Part shown: positions 48,688 to 57,932 of the stretch, in pieces
How positions within the stretch are numbered: position 1 is the stretch's first letter
How the letters are laid out: each line of letters begins with the position of its first letter
Assembly: GCA_947174945.1 (NCBI GenBank)
Contig: CAMWKZ010000005.1
Span: 1-64,000 of the forward strand
Reading direction: 5' to 3'
DNA length: 64,000 bases
Source of the DNA: an uncultured Prevotellaceae bacterium
GTDB lineage: Bacteria > Bacteroidota > Bacteroidia > Bacteroidales > Bacteroidaceae
The notes under the pieces: generated by a model
Databases searched by the model: none
The model's input: only the letters and a program-made list of their open reading frames with translations
What the model was told of the DNA's origin: nothing
Translations under genes and position numbers: made by a program

Positions 48688-51600
48688 ATGAAACAAAGAA
48701 TCTCGACATTGGCCATTTGGCTTCTTTCCTTGTGGTGTGTGGTGTCAGCAGCATCGGCAGCCGACGACATCGTTCCCGGGAAGGCTTACCGTATCACTAA
48801 CCAGCACTATAAAGACAATCTCGCCCAGGGAACTGGCGGCGGCCTGATTGCCGCCACTCCTGATTTGGCAGACGAGGGCCAGGTATGGATAGTGGAGAAG
48901 CACTCCGACGGAGACGGCTTTGTAGTCCGCAACTATGCGTCGGGGAAAATGCTCAAGTCGCCCAATACCAGAAGCGGCCTATGGCTTCTGGCCAACGAAT
49001 ACGTGCCCGACCCGGAAAAGGGTGTGCTATGCTTCATCAAGAAAGATACAGGAATCGGAATATGCACCCGGTTCATGAGCGAAACGACATCTGAAAGCGA
49101 TAATTATACATTCGTACATGAAGTGCCGGAGAAACTCATCAAAAGCTGGACCATCGTAGCCGCCGCCTCACAGTGGCAATTCTCAGAAGCCACCGAGATT
49201 AGCGCGGCAGACATAGAGGCCAGGCGGCAGACATGGGAGACATTCAAGCAGTATACGGTCGACAACGCGTTCAAGTCAATCTTCTCAGACGCGGCCTGCA
49301 CGGTGCTTACACCGGCCTATGCCTCCAAGACGCCGGAAATGCTTGCCACCGACCCGAATGTGCTTGCCATTCCCGAAGTGTTGCGGCCAATGGTCTACAA
49401 GGCTCTTTCCGGCGACTGGTCGGAGACCGATGCCGTGACAGGCCTCAGCTGGGACAGCCGCCATGCGAAGCAGCTCCGCGTGATGATGGCCGAGCCATTC
49501 TCTGAAAGTAGCGGTGCGGCGGCTCTCGTAGGCACTCAGGCCCATGGCGATGTCAATAATCCCACCGGCATCATTACGGAAAAAGGGGAGAAACTCTACA
49601 TATTCCTTGATGAGGAGCCGGCTCCGGGAGCGGAGTTCCGCATCGCCTCCCGTGTAGGCGAGGGAACGCCACTGATATCTATATGCAATACTGCCGACGG
49701 CATGGACCTTCACAAGGGCATGAACATCCTTGACTGTCCTGCGGACATGGGCAATGTCATCATCTATTACACCGTCAGAACCAATAACCGCAAGCTGGCC
49801 GTGACCGACTACAAACCCGTGAAGGTACATATTGAGGGCGGAGCACTCAACGGCTATTTCAACTATGAAGGAGATGAACTCTATCAGCCGGACACCAACG
49901 AGGACTGGTTCTACTATCGGGAACGTGCGCGCTACCCGATGTTCTGGCTTGTGTCAAAATACAACAGTCTCTTCATACACTTCTTCGATTTAGGCAACAC
50001 CAAATGCCTGAAGAGCCTATGCTCCCCGGAGGAATACGAGGCAGGGAAATTCGACCTGCGCGCCACGATGAAGGCCTGGGACGAGATTTATCTTGCCGAA
50101 GCCATGATTATGGGCTGGCTTCCTGCCGAAGTGATTGAGGCGGAAAAAGCCGCTGGACGCTATTACTACGATATCCTTGATGGTGACCGCGTGGCGCGTG
50201 GCGACTATTACAAATATCTCAACAACCGTCATCTTGGCATGACCATGCGTGATTGTGGCTTCATGAACGCGACGTGGTGGCGCACGGCCTACAATCCCAG
50301 TACAATCAGCAGCATAATCCGGGAATTTCCGACCGGAGACATTTGGGGGCCTGCCCATGAGATGGGGCACCTCAATCAGGGGCCGATATGCATTGCCGGA
50401 ACTTCGGAGGAGAGCAACAACGTGTTCTCCAACGTCGCTCTGTTCTACCGCGGGAAGCACAGCTCCCGTGCTGATTATCCCTCGGTGCAGCGGATGCGCT
50501 TCAACCGTGGCGACAATTTCCTTCAGCACGATGTATGGGGCACTACCAGAATGTACTTCCAGCTCTGGCTTTACTACCATGCCATCGGACATGACAGGAA
50601 TTTCTATCCGCGTCTGTTCGAGTATCTCCGTCAGAATCCCCTGCGGCGCACATCTATCCCCGGAAAGGAAGGCGACGTAAATCCCATCACTGCAAAGGAC
50701 GACCTTCTTCACTTCGCCCGAATGGCGTGTATGGCAGCTCAGGAAGACCTGACGGATTTCTTTGACTCATGGGGCTTCCTTGAGGTGCAGGACGGGTATT
50801 TTATTGATGATTACTCTCGGTATACGCAATACCTCACTGCTGAGGATATTGCGGAATGGCGTATGGAGATAAAGAGGCTTGCCGCTGAAAACGGCTGGAA
50901 GAAGAACCATGCGATAATGTTTATCGACGACCGCGTGGGCTCCGACAAGCAGAGTTACGCTTTCGATAATACGAAATGCGGAGCTATGGGCGGACTCAAG
51001 GACTATCGGGAGAATACCCCGGTGGTGGGTGAGTATATGTTTGTGCTCGTGGGCAACACCGTCACGGTGTCCGGCGCCACGGGCGGTGTGGGATTCTTAA
51101 TCCGTGACGATGAGGGGTATCTGCTCGGATTTTCCAACGACCCAGAATTCGAAGTCAGCGACGAGGCGGTCGCTAAGATTAGTGAAGGCCGATACACATT
51201 CGACGTGGTGACACCAGACAACCGCCTCATTCCAGTTGTGGACGCTGTACATCAGGGCTCGCTTGAGCAGCGTCTGAAGGCTCTGGACGTACTGATTGAG
51301 AAGGCCGAAAGGCTCCTTGCCACAACAGACCCGACAGGCCGTAAGGTAGGATTTATCAGTGGAGAGTTCGTGGCATCCCTTCAGGAGATATTTGATGAGG
51401 TGAAGGAACTTCGCGAAACCAACGGCATCACTGTGGACAACAGCGTCGCACTCTATGATTCGCTTTATGCCCGCTACAATGAAGTCGCCGGCATAAAGGC
51501 CATTGCCGACAATACTGTGAAGGTAATACCGGGAGGTGTATATGTATTTACCGACAATATCTACCTTCGCGGCTACGGCATCGCCGCAAACGCGCAGGGT

Positions 51601-53169
51601 ACTCAACTCCTGCAGGTGAAGCCGGAGGCTGTGGATATGAATGACGCCGCACAGCAGTGGCAGTTTATTTCGACCGACCAGAAGGATTATTACTATATAC
51701 GGAACATCGCCACGGGTAAGTATGTCAACAAGGCACCCCGCGACCAGGGCATTGTGACGCTGGAGAGCGAGCCTATGCCTCAGCTTGTGATGTTCCGCGA
51801 ACTGGGCGGCACATCGATAACCCCGGAAGGCAATGACCATAGTTCTCTCCATGCGGATAACAACAACCGCCTCACCCAGTGGGATTCGAGCGCGCCTGCC
51901 TCGCGCTGGGGCCTTACCCTGATAGATGACTGGGAATATGTAGGAGTAGTGGCGGATATTGAGGAGGTAGCCGAGAAATCGGAGGAGCTCATCACAGAGG
52001 CAGGAAACGTCGTTGAAGGCGAGAACGGTGAGCTCATCGTTGAGGTCAACCCCGACTACAATTACGTGACAGAGGATATGCTGCTCAATCTCTATCGTCT
52101 CCTTCAGCGGGCAAGAGAGCTTGGACTCTGGAGTCCAGCTCCGGCGCAGCAACGTGCGAAAGCTCCTGAAAATCCTGACGTGGATGAAATCCAGGAGCTC
52201 CTAAGCCAGATTGAAGAAGCGTATGCCATACTCCACGAGGCAATGACACGCAACCGCACCCTCCTTAAGGATGTCGTCGAAAAGACAGCAGCCTTGCTTG
52301 AGGAGCTCGGAGATGTCTCCGATTCGGTCGTTCCGATAGCCCTTACAGCCGAAAACCTCTCATCCAACGCACGCCACATGCAGGGAGGTTCGGACCAGTT
52401 CACCACCTGGGATGTGCTTCTTGACGGCAACCACAATACGTATTTCCACAGCACCTACGCTAAGTCTGATACGCCCGATGGTCTGGACCATTACGTAAGA
52501 ATCGAGCTGCCGGAATCGGCAGCGGATGCCAAGGAGTATATATTCAGTTATGTGACCCGTAAAGGCAATGACTATCTCTGGACTCCAGTGGAAGCCACGC
52601 TTGCCGTAAGCTCCGACGGAGAGAACTGGCAGAGTGTTGCTGAACTGACCGATGAGCTTCCCACATTGTCTGAATTTGCATTTGAGTCAGCTCCATTGAG
52701 CCTGCCCTTAGGAACACGCTACCTTAGGTTTATGGTCCATAAGAACCGTCGCTCGCCTCAGAACGCAGCTTCCGATAAGTCTGGGGGACATGCTTATTTT
52801 GTCCTGAGTGAAATAGGATTGGCCAACTATGAGGTGTCGGTGTCTGCCGATACAGAGAGGTATCCACAGTCGAATCCAGAAATCCTCGGAGCCGCTCAGA
52901 AGGCATTGTTCGAAAGCCGACAGGTACTCGCCCGTCCGTACTCACGCAATCCTCGTTTCGACGCAGCTTATTACAATCTTTATCCGCTCTATGAAAGACT
53001 GCTTGAGATTTACGGCAATCCTGGTGGAGACAGTGGAATCGGGGAGATAGATGTGAAGGACGTAAAGAAAGGAGATGTTATCTACGGCATCAACGGCATT
53101 CGCGTCAGATTGATAACTGCTCCTGGACTCTACATCATAAACGGCCGTAAGGTCATGGTGAAGAAATAA
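48688..53169 (+). CDS. Secreted M60-family (mucinase-type) metalloprotease with T9SS sorting tail
   Basis: A 1493-residue exported protein (signal peptide 1-25, ending SAASAADD). Residues 30-160 look like a ricin-type/lectin region (AYRITNQHYKDNLAQGTGGG); a similar segment recurs near 950-1080. The M60 gluzincin domain lies at about 275-720 with H557-E-x-G-H561 and a downstream glutamate (E574 or E575), the zinc-binding set of the family. A discoidin/CBM32-like domain (about 1220-1360) contains the TTWDVLLDGNHNTYFHS stretch. The tail IYGINGIRVRLITAPGLYII then NGRKVMVKK resembles T9SS sorting signals. M60 enzymes cut O-glycosylated mucins; that substrate is inferred. Monocistronic with its own promoter. 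Confidence 0.87.
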   Translation: MKQRISTLAIWLLSLWCVVSAASAADDIVPGKAYRITNQHYKDNLAQGTGGGLIAATPDLADEGQVWIVEKHSDGDGFVVRNYASGKMLKSPNTRSGLWLLANEYVPDPEKGVLCFIKKDTGIGICTRFMSETTSESDNYTFVHEVPEKLIKSWTIVAAASQWQFSEATEISAADIEARRQTWETFKQYTVDNAFKSIFSDAACTVLTPAYASKTPEMLATDPNVLAIPEVLRPMVYKALSGDWSETDAVTGLSWDSRHAKQLRVMMAEPFSESSGAAALVGTQAHGDVNNPTGIITEKGEKLYIFLDEEPAPGAEFRIASRVGEGTPLISICNTADGMDLHKGMNILDCPADMGNVIIYYTVRTNNRKLAVTDYKPVKVHIEGGALNGYFNYEGDELYQPDTNEDWFYYRERARYPMFWLVSKYNSLFIHFFDLGNTKCLKSLCSPEEYEAGKFDLRATMKAWDEIYLAEAMIMGWLPAEVIEAEKAAGRYYYDILDGDRVARGDYYKYLNNRHLGMTMRDCGFMNATWWRTAYNPSTISSIIREFPTGDIWGPAHEMGHLNQGPICIAGTSEESNNVFSNVALFYRGKHSSRADYPSVQRMRFNRGDNFLQHDVWGTTRMYFQLWLYYHAIGHDRNFYPRLFEYLRQNPLRRTSIPGKEGDVNPITAKDDLLHFARMACMAAQEDLTDFFDSWGFLEVQDGYFIDDYSRYTQYLTAEDIAEWRMEIKRLAAENGWKKNHAIMFIDDRVGSDKQSYAFDNTKCGAMGGLKDYRENTPVVGEYMFVLVGNTVTVSGATGGVGFLIRDDEGYLLGFSNDPEFEVSDEAVAKISEGRYTFDVVTPDNRLIPVVDAVHQGSLEQRLKALDVLIEKAERLLATTDPTGRKVGFISGEFVASLQEIFDEVKELRETNGITVDNSVALYDSLYARYNEVAGIKAIADNTVKVIPGGVYVFTDNIYLRGYGIAANAQGTQLLQVKPEAVDMNDAAQQWQFISTDQKDYYYIRNIATGKYVNKAPRDQGIVTLESEPMPQLVMFRELGGTSITPEGNDHSSLHADNNNRLTQWDSSAPASRWGLTLIDDWEYVGVVADIEEVAEKSEELITEAGNVVEGENGELIVEVNPDYNYVTEDMLLNLYRLLQRARELGLWSPAPAQQRAKAPENPDVDEIQELLSQIEEAYAILHEAMTRNRTLLKDVVEKTAALLEELGDVSDSVVPIALTAENLSSNARHMQGGSDQFTTWDVLLDGNHNTYFHSTYAKSDTPDGLDHYVRIELPESAADAKEYIFSYVTRKGNDYLWTPVEATLAVSSDGENWQSVAELTDELPTLSEFAFESAPLSLPLGTRYLRFMVHKNRRSPQNAASDKSGGHAYFVLSEIGLANYEVSVSADTERYPQSNPEILGAAQKALFESRQVLARPYSRNPRFDAAYYNLYPLYERLLEIYGNPGGDSGIGEIDVKDVKKGDVIYGINGIRVRLITAPGLYIINGRKVMVKK

Positions 53170-53191
53170 TGATTGTTGATAGACCGTAAAG

Positions 53192-54076
53192 ATGAAGGCA
53201 AGGGAGAGGGAGATATATGCTGTTACACTGACGGGCTCGGCTGTGAATGCCGTCCTGATACTGCTGAAGTTCGTGGCTGGCATCGTGGGGCGAAGCTCGG
53301 CGATGATTGCCGATGCCGTCCACTCGCTGAGCGATTTCGCGTCAGACATCATCGTGCTGGTGTTTGTAAAGATTGCGGGAAAGCCCAAGGACGAGGGGCA
53401 CGACTACGGGCATGGCAAGTTTGAGACGCTGGCCACGATGATAATAGGTGCGCTGCTGGTCTGTGTGGGCATAGGCATCATGGTGAGCGGCATCGAGTCC
53501 GTGGTGCGCAGCATCAGGGGTGAGGAACTGCCCCGACCGACCTTGCTGGCACTGGTCGTAGCCCTTGTGTCAATCGTGTCCAAGGAGTGGCTGTACCATT
53601 ATACAATAAAGGTGGGCAGGCGAATAGGGTCGCAGGTGGTTGTGGCCAACGCATGGCACCACCGCAGCGATGCCTTTTCGTCGCTGGGAACGTTTGCCGG
53701 CATCGGCGGGGCCATGTTCTTGGGCGACGGCTGGCGGGTACTTGACCCGATAGCCGCCATCGTTGTCAGCCTGCTCATCGTGAAGAGCGGCTACGACATC
53801 GTGAAGCCTTGCGTCAGCGAACTGCTGGAGGCATCGCTGCCCGAGGCTCAGGAGACCGAAATCACCAGCCTTGTGATGAGCGTGCCGGGCATCGTGCTGG
53901 TGCATAATCTACGCTCTCGCCGCATAGGCAACGAGATAGCCGTCGACCTGCACGCCAAGATGGACGGCAGCCTGACCCTCACGGAGGCGCACGACAAGGC
54001 CACTGCCGCCGAGAATGCCATCAGGAGCGTGTTTGGCGAAAACTCAATCATTAACATTCACATGGAGCCTGCTTAG
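53192..54076 (+). CDS. Cation diffusion facilitator (CDF) metal transporter
   Basis: A 294-residue inner-membrane metal/proton antiporter exporting a divalent cation such as Zn, Fe or Mn. Five or six helices fill residues 10-205; the metal site residues appear as DAVHSLSDFASD near 40-51 (H-x3-D) and NAWHHRSDAFSS near 151-162 (H-x3-D). A cytoplasmic C-terminal domain at about 210-290 has VHNLRSRRIGNEIAVDLHAK and ends NIHMEP. The length fits. It precedes an arsenical-type operon but has its own frame and no shared overlap; metal specificity cannot be read. Confidence 0.92.
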   Translation: MKAREREIYAVTLTGSAVNAVLILLKFVAGIVGRSSAMIADAVHSLSDFASDIIVLVFVKIAGKPKDEGHDYGHGKFETLATMIIGALLVCVGIGIMVSGIESVVRSIRGEELPRPTLLALVVALVSIVSKEWLYHYTIKVGRRIGSQVVVANAWHHRSDAFSSLGTFAGIGGAMFLGDGWRVLDPIAAIVVSLLIVKSGYDIVKPCVSELLEASLPEAQETEITSLVMSVPGIVLVHNLRSRRIGNEIAVDLHAKMDGSLTLTEAHDKATAAENAIRSVFGENSIINIHMEPA

Positions 54077-54115
54077 GGCTCTTCCACCTTTAATATGTTA
54101 AATGATGTTAGGATA

Positions 54116-54147
54116 TTTGGATGTTACAAGCATTGTTCGTAATTTTG
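54116..54147 (+). promoter_or_regulatory. Promoter of the arsR-type operon
   Basis: TTTG at 54116-54119, 20 bases, then TAATTTTG at 54140-54147. The ArsR start codon is 25 bases further on, a position allowing autorepression. Confidence 0.75.
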
Positions 54148-54171
54148 CAAACGGCTAACAAGATATGTAAC

Positions 54172-54501
54172 ATGAGTAAGATAGAGATAACATCAGACCA
54201 AGAGCGACTGGCGCGATTTGCGAAGGCGATGGGGCATCCCACCCGAATCGCCATACTGCGCTTCTTGGCTCAGCGCAATGAGTGCTTCTTCGGGGATATT
54301 CACGAGGTGCTTCCGATTGCAAAGGCTACTGTTTCCCAGCATCTGAGCGAGCTTAAGGATGCAGGACTTATTCAGGGCACCATCGAGCCACCCAAGGTGA
54401 AATACTGCATCCATCCCGAGAACTGGGCACTTGCCAAGCTGCTTTTCTCGCAGCTGCTTGACGACTGCTGCCCCTCAAAGAAGAATAGCTGCTGCCTGTA
54501 A
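54172..54501 (+). CDS. ArsR-family metalloregulator
   Basis: A 109-residue winged-helix repressor. The fold is visible as RLARFAKAMGHPTRIAILRF, then the recognition helix PIAKATVSQHLSELKDAGLI near 58-77 and a wing PPKVKYCI. The C-terminal CCPSKKNSCC motif and C42 (NECFFGD) are candidate As(III)/metal ligands that would release DNA on binding. ATG 54172 follows the promoter; an in-frame ATG at 54121 is upstream of the promoter box and rejected. First gene of the arsenical-type operon, likely its own regulator. Confidence 0.88.
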   Translation: MSKIEITSDQERLARFAKAMGHPTRIAILRFLAQRNECFFGDIHEVLPIAKATVSQHLSELKDAGLIQGTIEPPKVKYCIHPENWALAKLLFSQLLDDCCPSKKNSCCL

Positions 54502-54570
54502 GCGCTATTTTTTTACCCTATGTGTTCGTTATTCGGCAAACAACAATTAAACGGTTAAATATTTAAGAAC

Positions 54571-54984
54571 ATGAGAAAGTTAATGATGATGATTGCCCTT
54601 GCTACGGGGCTGACGCTATGCGAAGGTGTTAACGCGAAATCTCCCGAGAAGAACAGGGTGGAGGTGATTTACTTTCACGGCAAGCAACGCTGTGCAACCT
54701 GTATGGCTATTGAGAAGAATGCCAGAGAGACTGTGAACGCCATGTTTGCAGATGAGGTGAAGAAAGGCACGGTTGTGTTTAGGACTGTGGATATCTCTAC
54801 ATCGGAAGGCGAGAAAGTGGCCGACAAGTATGAAGTAACGTGGTCTTCTCTCTTTGTCAACAAGTGGAAGAACGGCAAGGAAGTCCGTAATGACATGACA
54901 GAGTTCGGCTTTGGTCATGCCCGTAAGAACCCCGACGGGTTTAAGAAAGGGTTGGCTGAAAAGATACGTCAATCGCTGAAATGA
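54571..54984 (+). CDS. ArsF-like thioredoxin-fold protein
   Basis: A 137-residue exported protein (signal peptide 1-22, ending GVNAKS) with a thioredoxin-like fold and the redox pair in KQRCATCMAIEKNA near 45-58. It matches the small proteins annotated as nitrophenyl compound nitroreductase subunit ArsF, which accompany ArsG in aromatic arsenical handling. It overlaps the ArsG-like gene by 4 bases, implying that the two work together, probably passing electrons to the membrane protein. The family call rests on context plus motif. Confidence 0.72.
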   Translation: MRKLMMMIALATGLTLCEGVNAKSPEKNRVEVIYFHGKQRCATCMAIEKNARETVNAMFADEVKKGTVVFRTVDISTSEGEKVADKYEVTWSSLFVNKWKNGKEVRNDMTEFGFGHARKNPDGFKKGLAEKIRQSLK

Positions 54985-55691
54985 TGGAGTGGCTACAGAC
55001 AATGCTCGATGACAGCACGACTCCCGCTTTCACCGCCTTCCTGTTAGGACTGCTCACGGCAATATCGCCTTGTCCGCTGGCCACGAATATTGCTGCGATA
55101 GGCTTTATCGGCAAGGACATAGAGAGCCGGCGACGCATCTTCCTGAACGGAGTGCTCTATACTATGGGGCGTGTCGCTGCCTATACAGTTCTCGGCATCG
55201 TGCTTATCTCCGTCCTTAGGGAGGGTGCGAGCGTGTTCGGCATCCAGAAAGCCATAGGCAAGTGGGGTGAGCTGCTGCTGGGGCCGCTGTTGCTCATCAT
55301 CGGGTTATTCATGCTGTTGGGCAATAGGCTGAACCTGCCGAAGCTCGGGTTTGGCGGGACGGGCGAAGGGCTTGCGAAGAAAGGCGGTTGTGGAGCCTTT
55401 CTGCTCGGCGTGCTTTTCGCAATGGCGTTTTGCCCTTCCAGCGGAGTGTTTTACTTTGGTATGCTGATTCCGATGTCGGTTACTGCCACTGCCGGATGGA
55501 TGCTTCCCGTCCTGTTTGCCGTTGCAACCGCGCTCCCTGTGCTTGTCGTGGCTTGGATACTTGCCTTCAGTGTGGAGAAGGTCGGCGGGTTCTACGGTAA
55601 GATGCAAGCCGTCCAGCAATGGCTCAACGTCATCGTGGGTGTGGTTTTCGTCATCATCGGCATTTACTATTGCATTACAATGTATTTCTAA
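54981..55691 (+). CDS. ArsG-like membrane protein of the CcdA/DsbD family
   Basis: A 236-residue protein with six predicted membrane helices. The conserved Cys/Pro sites of the CcdA/DsbD transmembrane family appear as TAISPCPLATNIAAIGFIG near 27-45 and MAFCPSSGVFYFGML near 148-162. Members adjacent to ArsF have been assigned to ArsG, described in aromatic arsenical efflux. Given the fold, electron transfer across the membrane to ArsF is an equally good reading. Start ATG 54981 overlaps the ArsF stop. Confidence 0.75.
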   Translation: MMEWLQTMLDDSTTPAFTAFLLGLLTAISPCPLATNIAAIGFIGKDIESRRRIFLNGVLYTMGRVAAYTVLGIVLISVLREGASVFGIQKAIGKWGELLLGPLLLIIGLFMLLGNRLNLPKLGFGGTGEGLAKKGGCGAFLLGVLFAMAFCPSSGVFYFGMLIPMSVTATAGWMLPVLFAVATALPVLVVAWILAFSVEKVGGFYGKMQAVQQWLNVIVGVVFVIIGIYYCITMYF

Positions 55692-55703
55692 AAACAGATA
55701 ACC

Positions 55704-56096
55704 ATGTTAGACAACAAAGAAGAAAAGAAAGGTTTCTGGAGCACGCTGTTCGCTCCAAAGAAGAATTCGTCATGCTGCTGCGGCAGTCAGACTGAGGTTG
55801 TTCCCGAGGAGGTTGAGAAGGCCGATGCCCCCTCGTGCTGTTGCTGTTCGGCAGCCAGCGGAGCTAAAGTGATAAAAGTGCTGGGCACAGGCTGCTCAGG
55901 TTGCAAGGCACTCTATGCCACCGTGCAGGAAGCCGTGGCGCAACTCGGCATAGATGCAACGGTTGAGAAGGAGGAAGACCTCCAGCAAATCATGGCCTAT
56001 AACGTGATGTCGCTGCCTGCTCTTGTCGTTGACGGCAGGGTGGTGTCTAAGGGGCAGAAACTTACCGTCGAACAAGTTAAGGAGCTGCTCAGATGA
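55704..56096 (+). CDS. Cys-rich small thioredoxin
   Basis: A 130-residue cytosolic protein. The N-terminal 55 residues carry two cysteine clusters, SSCCCGSQ and SCCCCSAAS, possibly for binding As(III) or other thiophilic metals. The C-terminal 75 residues are a small thioredoxin/glutaredoxin-like domain with GTGCSGCKAL (CxxC) and cis-Pro in SLPALVVDG, as in the redox-active disulfide protein 2 family. It overlaps the ArsP-like gene by 4 bases and probably feeds reducing power or metal to it. Confidence 0.8.
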   Translation: MLDNKEEKKGFWSTLFAPKKNSSCCCGSQTEVVPEEVEKADAPSCCCCSAASGAKVIKVLGTGCSGCKALYATVQEAVAQLGIDATVEKEEDLQQIMAYNVMSLPALVVDGRVVSKGQKLTVEQVKELLR

Positions 56097-57061
56097 TACA
56101 GGCTTTTGCTGACTGGCTCGTATACACGGTGTTCGGTATGTCGCCAGAGTCGCATTGGGGAAGTGCGGTCAACTTCTTCTTCTACGACACCATCAAGATA
56201 ACCGTGCTGCTGTTCTTCATATCGGTGATAATGGGCATCATCAATGCCTATTTCCCGATAGACCGTCTGCGGCAATACCTGACGAGCCGTAACTTCTACG
56301 GACTTGAATATTTCTTTGCGTCAGTCTTCGGTGCGATTACTCCGTTCTGTTCCTGTTCGTCAATTCCGCTGTTCATCGGCTTCGTAAAGGGAGGCATACC
56401 GCTGGGCGTGACTTTTGCGTTCCTGATAACCTCTCCGCTCGTCAATGAGGTAGCCGTTGCCATGTTCGCCGGAACATTCGGATGGAAAGTAACGGGCATC
56501 TATATCGCAAGCGGTATCGTGATGGGCATGATAGGCGGCATGATACTTGGCAGGATGAAGCTCACCCATCTGCTGACACCTTGGGTGCGCCAGATTCAGG
56601 CGCAGTCGGAATCCGTGGCAATGGAGTGGGAAACCAAGCGGCTTCCGTTTATCAAGCGTCTGCCCACTGTTATCCGTGATGCGTGGGGGATAGTCAGGGG
56701 CGTATTCCTGTATATCATTATCGGCATAGCCATTGGTGCAGGAATACACGGGTTTGTACCCGATGAGTTCTTTGCGCAGTGGATGGGAAAGGATAATTGG
56801 TATGCCGTTCCCGTTGCCGTGATACTCGCTGTCCCGATGTATGCCAACGCTGCTGGTGTCGTGCCTGTGATACAGGTTTTCGTCACCAAGGGCATATCCC
56901 TTGGCACCGCCCTTGCCTTTATGATGGCGGTCGTGGGGCTGTCGTTGCCGGAGGCCACCTTGCTCAAAAAGGTAATGACGTGGAAACTCATAGGCATATT
57001 CTTTGGAGTGGTGACCGCCATCATCATTGTTTCGGGCTACCTGTTCAACTGGGTGATATGA
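56093..57061 (+). CDS. ArsP-like permease (DUF318)
   Basis: A 322-residue inner-membrane permease with about eight helices. The family signature is GAITPFCSCSSIPLFIGFVK near 81-100 (C-S-C), followed by GVTFAFLITSPLVNEVAVAMF and a second GTALAFMMAVVGLSLPEA. ArsP exports trivalent organoarsenicals such as methylarsenite. Related permeases have been called Cu/Zn efflux proteins, so the metal is not certain. Last gene of the arsR-F-G-Trx-P run. No arsB, arsC or acr3 is present. Confidence 0.8.
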   Translation: MIQAFADWLVYTVFGMSPESHWGSAVNFFFYDTIKITVLLFFISVIMGIINAYFPIDRLRQYLTSRNFYGLEYFFASVFGAITPFCSCSSIPLFIGFVKGGIPLGVTFAFLITSPLVNEVAVAMFAGTFGWKVTGIYIASGIVMGMIGGMILGRMKLTHLLTPWVRQIQAQSESVAMEWETKRLPFIKRLPTVIRDAWGIVRGVFLYIIIGIAIGAGIHGFVPDEFFAQWMGKDNWYAVPVAVILAVPMYANAAGVVPVIQVFVTKGISLGTALAFMMAVVGLSLPEATLLKKVMTWKLIGIFFGVVTAIIIVSGYLFNWVI

Positions 57062-57104
57062 GTTTGTCGCTAATCCCCCAGTCAGTTTTTCATTCTTAGG
57101 GAAA

Positions 57105-57185
57105 GAACCGTTTAAACTCTCGGAAAGAACCGTTCTTTCCCCTAGACGGAACCGTTCAAACTCATGGAAAGAGCCGTTCTTTCCC
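57105..57185. repeat. Two 37-bp direct repeats containing hairpins
   Basis: Copies at 57105-57141 and 57149-57185 (period 44) differ at about four positions. Each holds GGAAAGA(A/G)CCGTTCTTTCC, a near-perfect hairpin. They lie after the arsP-like gene, so at least one can serve as terminator. The rest of 57062-57220 is empty. Confidence 0.65.
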
Positions 57186-57220
57186 AGGGTAGGAGGTTTC
57201 CCTTGAAGACGGCCTCGTGC

Positions 57221-57745
57221 CTACGGCCGTTTCCTTCCAATGCCGTTGTACCACGGGTGGTGCGTGTAGGTCGTGTCGGCTTGCATCTGTTTCAGTAGCC
57301 GACGGGTGGTCTCGGGGTCAACCTTGCGTACTGCCTGTTCTTTCTGCTTCTTAGCCTCAATGATGTTTATCTGGATTATCATAAGGCCCCCAAATGCGGC
57401 AACTGGAAAATATAGCGCAGCGTAGGCTCTTAGTGGGCTGAACTTGCGCCCTGCGTAGTGCTCCATGATAGCCCTTTGCCTGTGCGGAGGCCATATCTTG
57501 CGCGGGAGCCAGAACGCCCAGATGAGCCCCAGCGAAATGACCAAGGCTATTGCATACAGGCGGAACACGCCGAGGTGGAGGAGAAGAAACATAAGGGGCA
57601 TCATGACAAAGAATATGATATACCCTGTGAACATAGCTTCCCCATCCGGTCGACGGGGCTGTCCCTGATAATGCTCCTGCGCCTTCTCTCCGAGCCACCA
57701 TAGGTAGTCGAAGAAGTAGACCTTATGCTTTTTGTACTCTTTCAT
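57221..57745 (-). CDS. Membrane protein of unknown function
   Basis: A 174-residue protein with three predicted membrane helices (about 40-58 GYIIFFVMMPLMFLLLHLGV, 60-80 YAIALVISLGLIWAFWL, 107-130 YFPVAAFGGLMIIQINII). The N terminus is basic and aromatic (KKHKVYFFDYLWWLG) and the C-terminal tail is long and charged, ending HHPWYNGIGRKRP. I recognise no family. It stands alone, convergent to the arsP-like gene. Confidence 0.6.
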   Translation of the reverse strand: MKEYKKHKVYFFDYLWWLGEKAQEHYQGQPRRPDGEAMFTGYIIFFVMMPLMFLLLHLGVFRLYAIALVISLGLIWAFWLPRKIWPPHRQRAIMEHYAGRKFSPLRAYAALYFPVAAFGGLMIIQINIIEAKKQKEQAVRKVDPETTRRLLKQMQADTTYTHHPWYNGIGRKRP

Positions 57746-57885
57746 GCGTGTTTATAGTGTCGTATATGCCAGTAAGTCCGCTCGTAGTGGACTATCCGCT
57801 GGCAAAATTAGTGCTTTTTCCTGACATTTCTCCCGTTAGGCACGAAAAAGTTGCCGTATATCAGTCTGGTGTGCGCAAAAGTTAG

Positions 57886-57893
57886 TATCTTTG
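57886..57893 (+). promoter_or_regulatory. Promoter -7 element of the SIMPL gene
   Basis: TATCTTTG followed by CA, 39 bases before the ATG at 57933. No convincing -33 box. Confidence 0.55.
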
Positions 57894-57932
57894 CAACCAG
57901 AACTTTTACACGTTAAACCAATAAGGAGAAAG

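Noticed and set aside
51097..52152. 351-codon minus-strand open frame
   Set aside because: Antisense to the M60 protease, with no promoter, signal peptide or known domain; the plus-strand frame continues unbroken.
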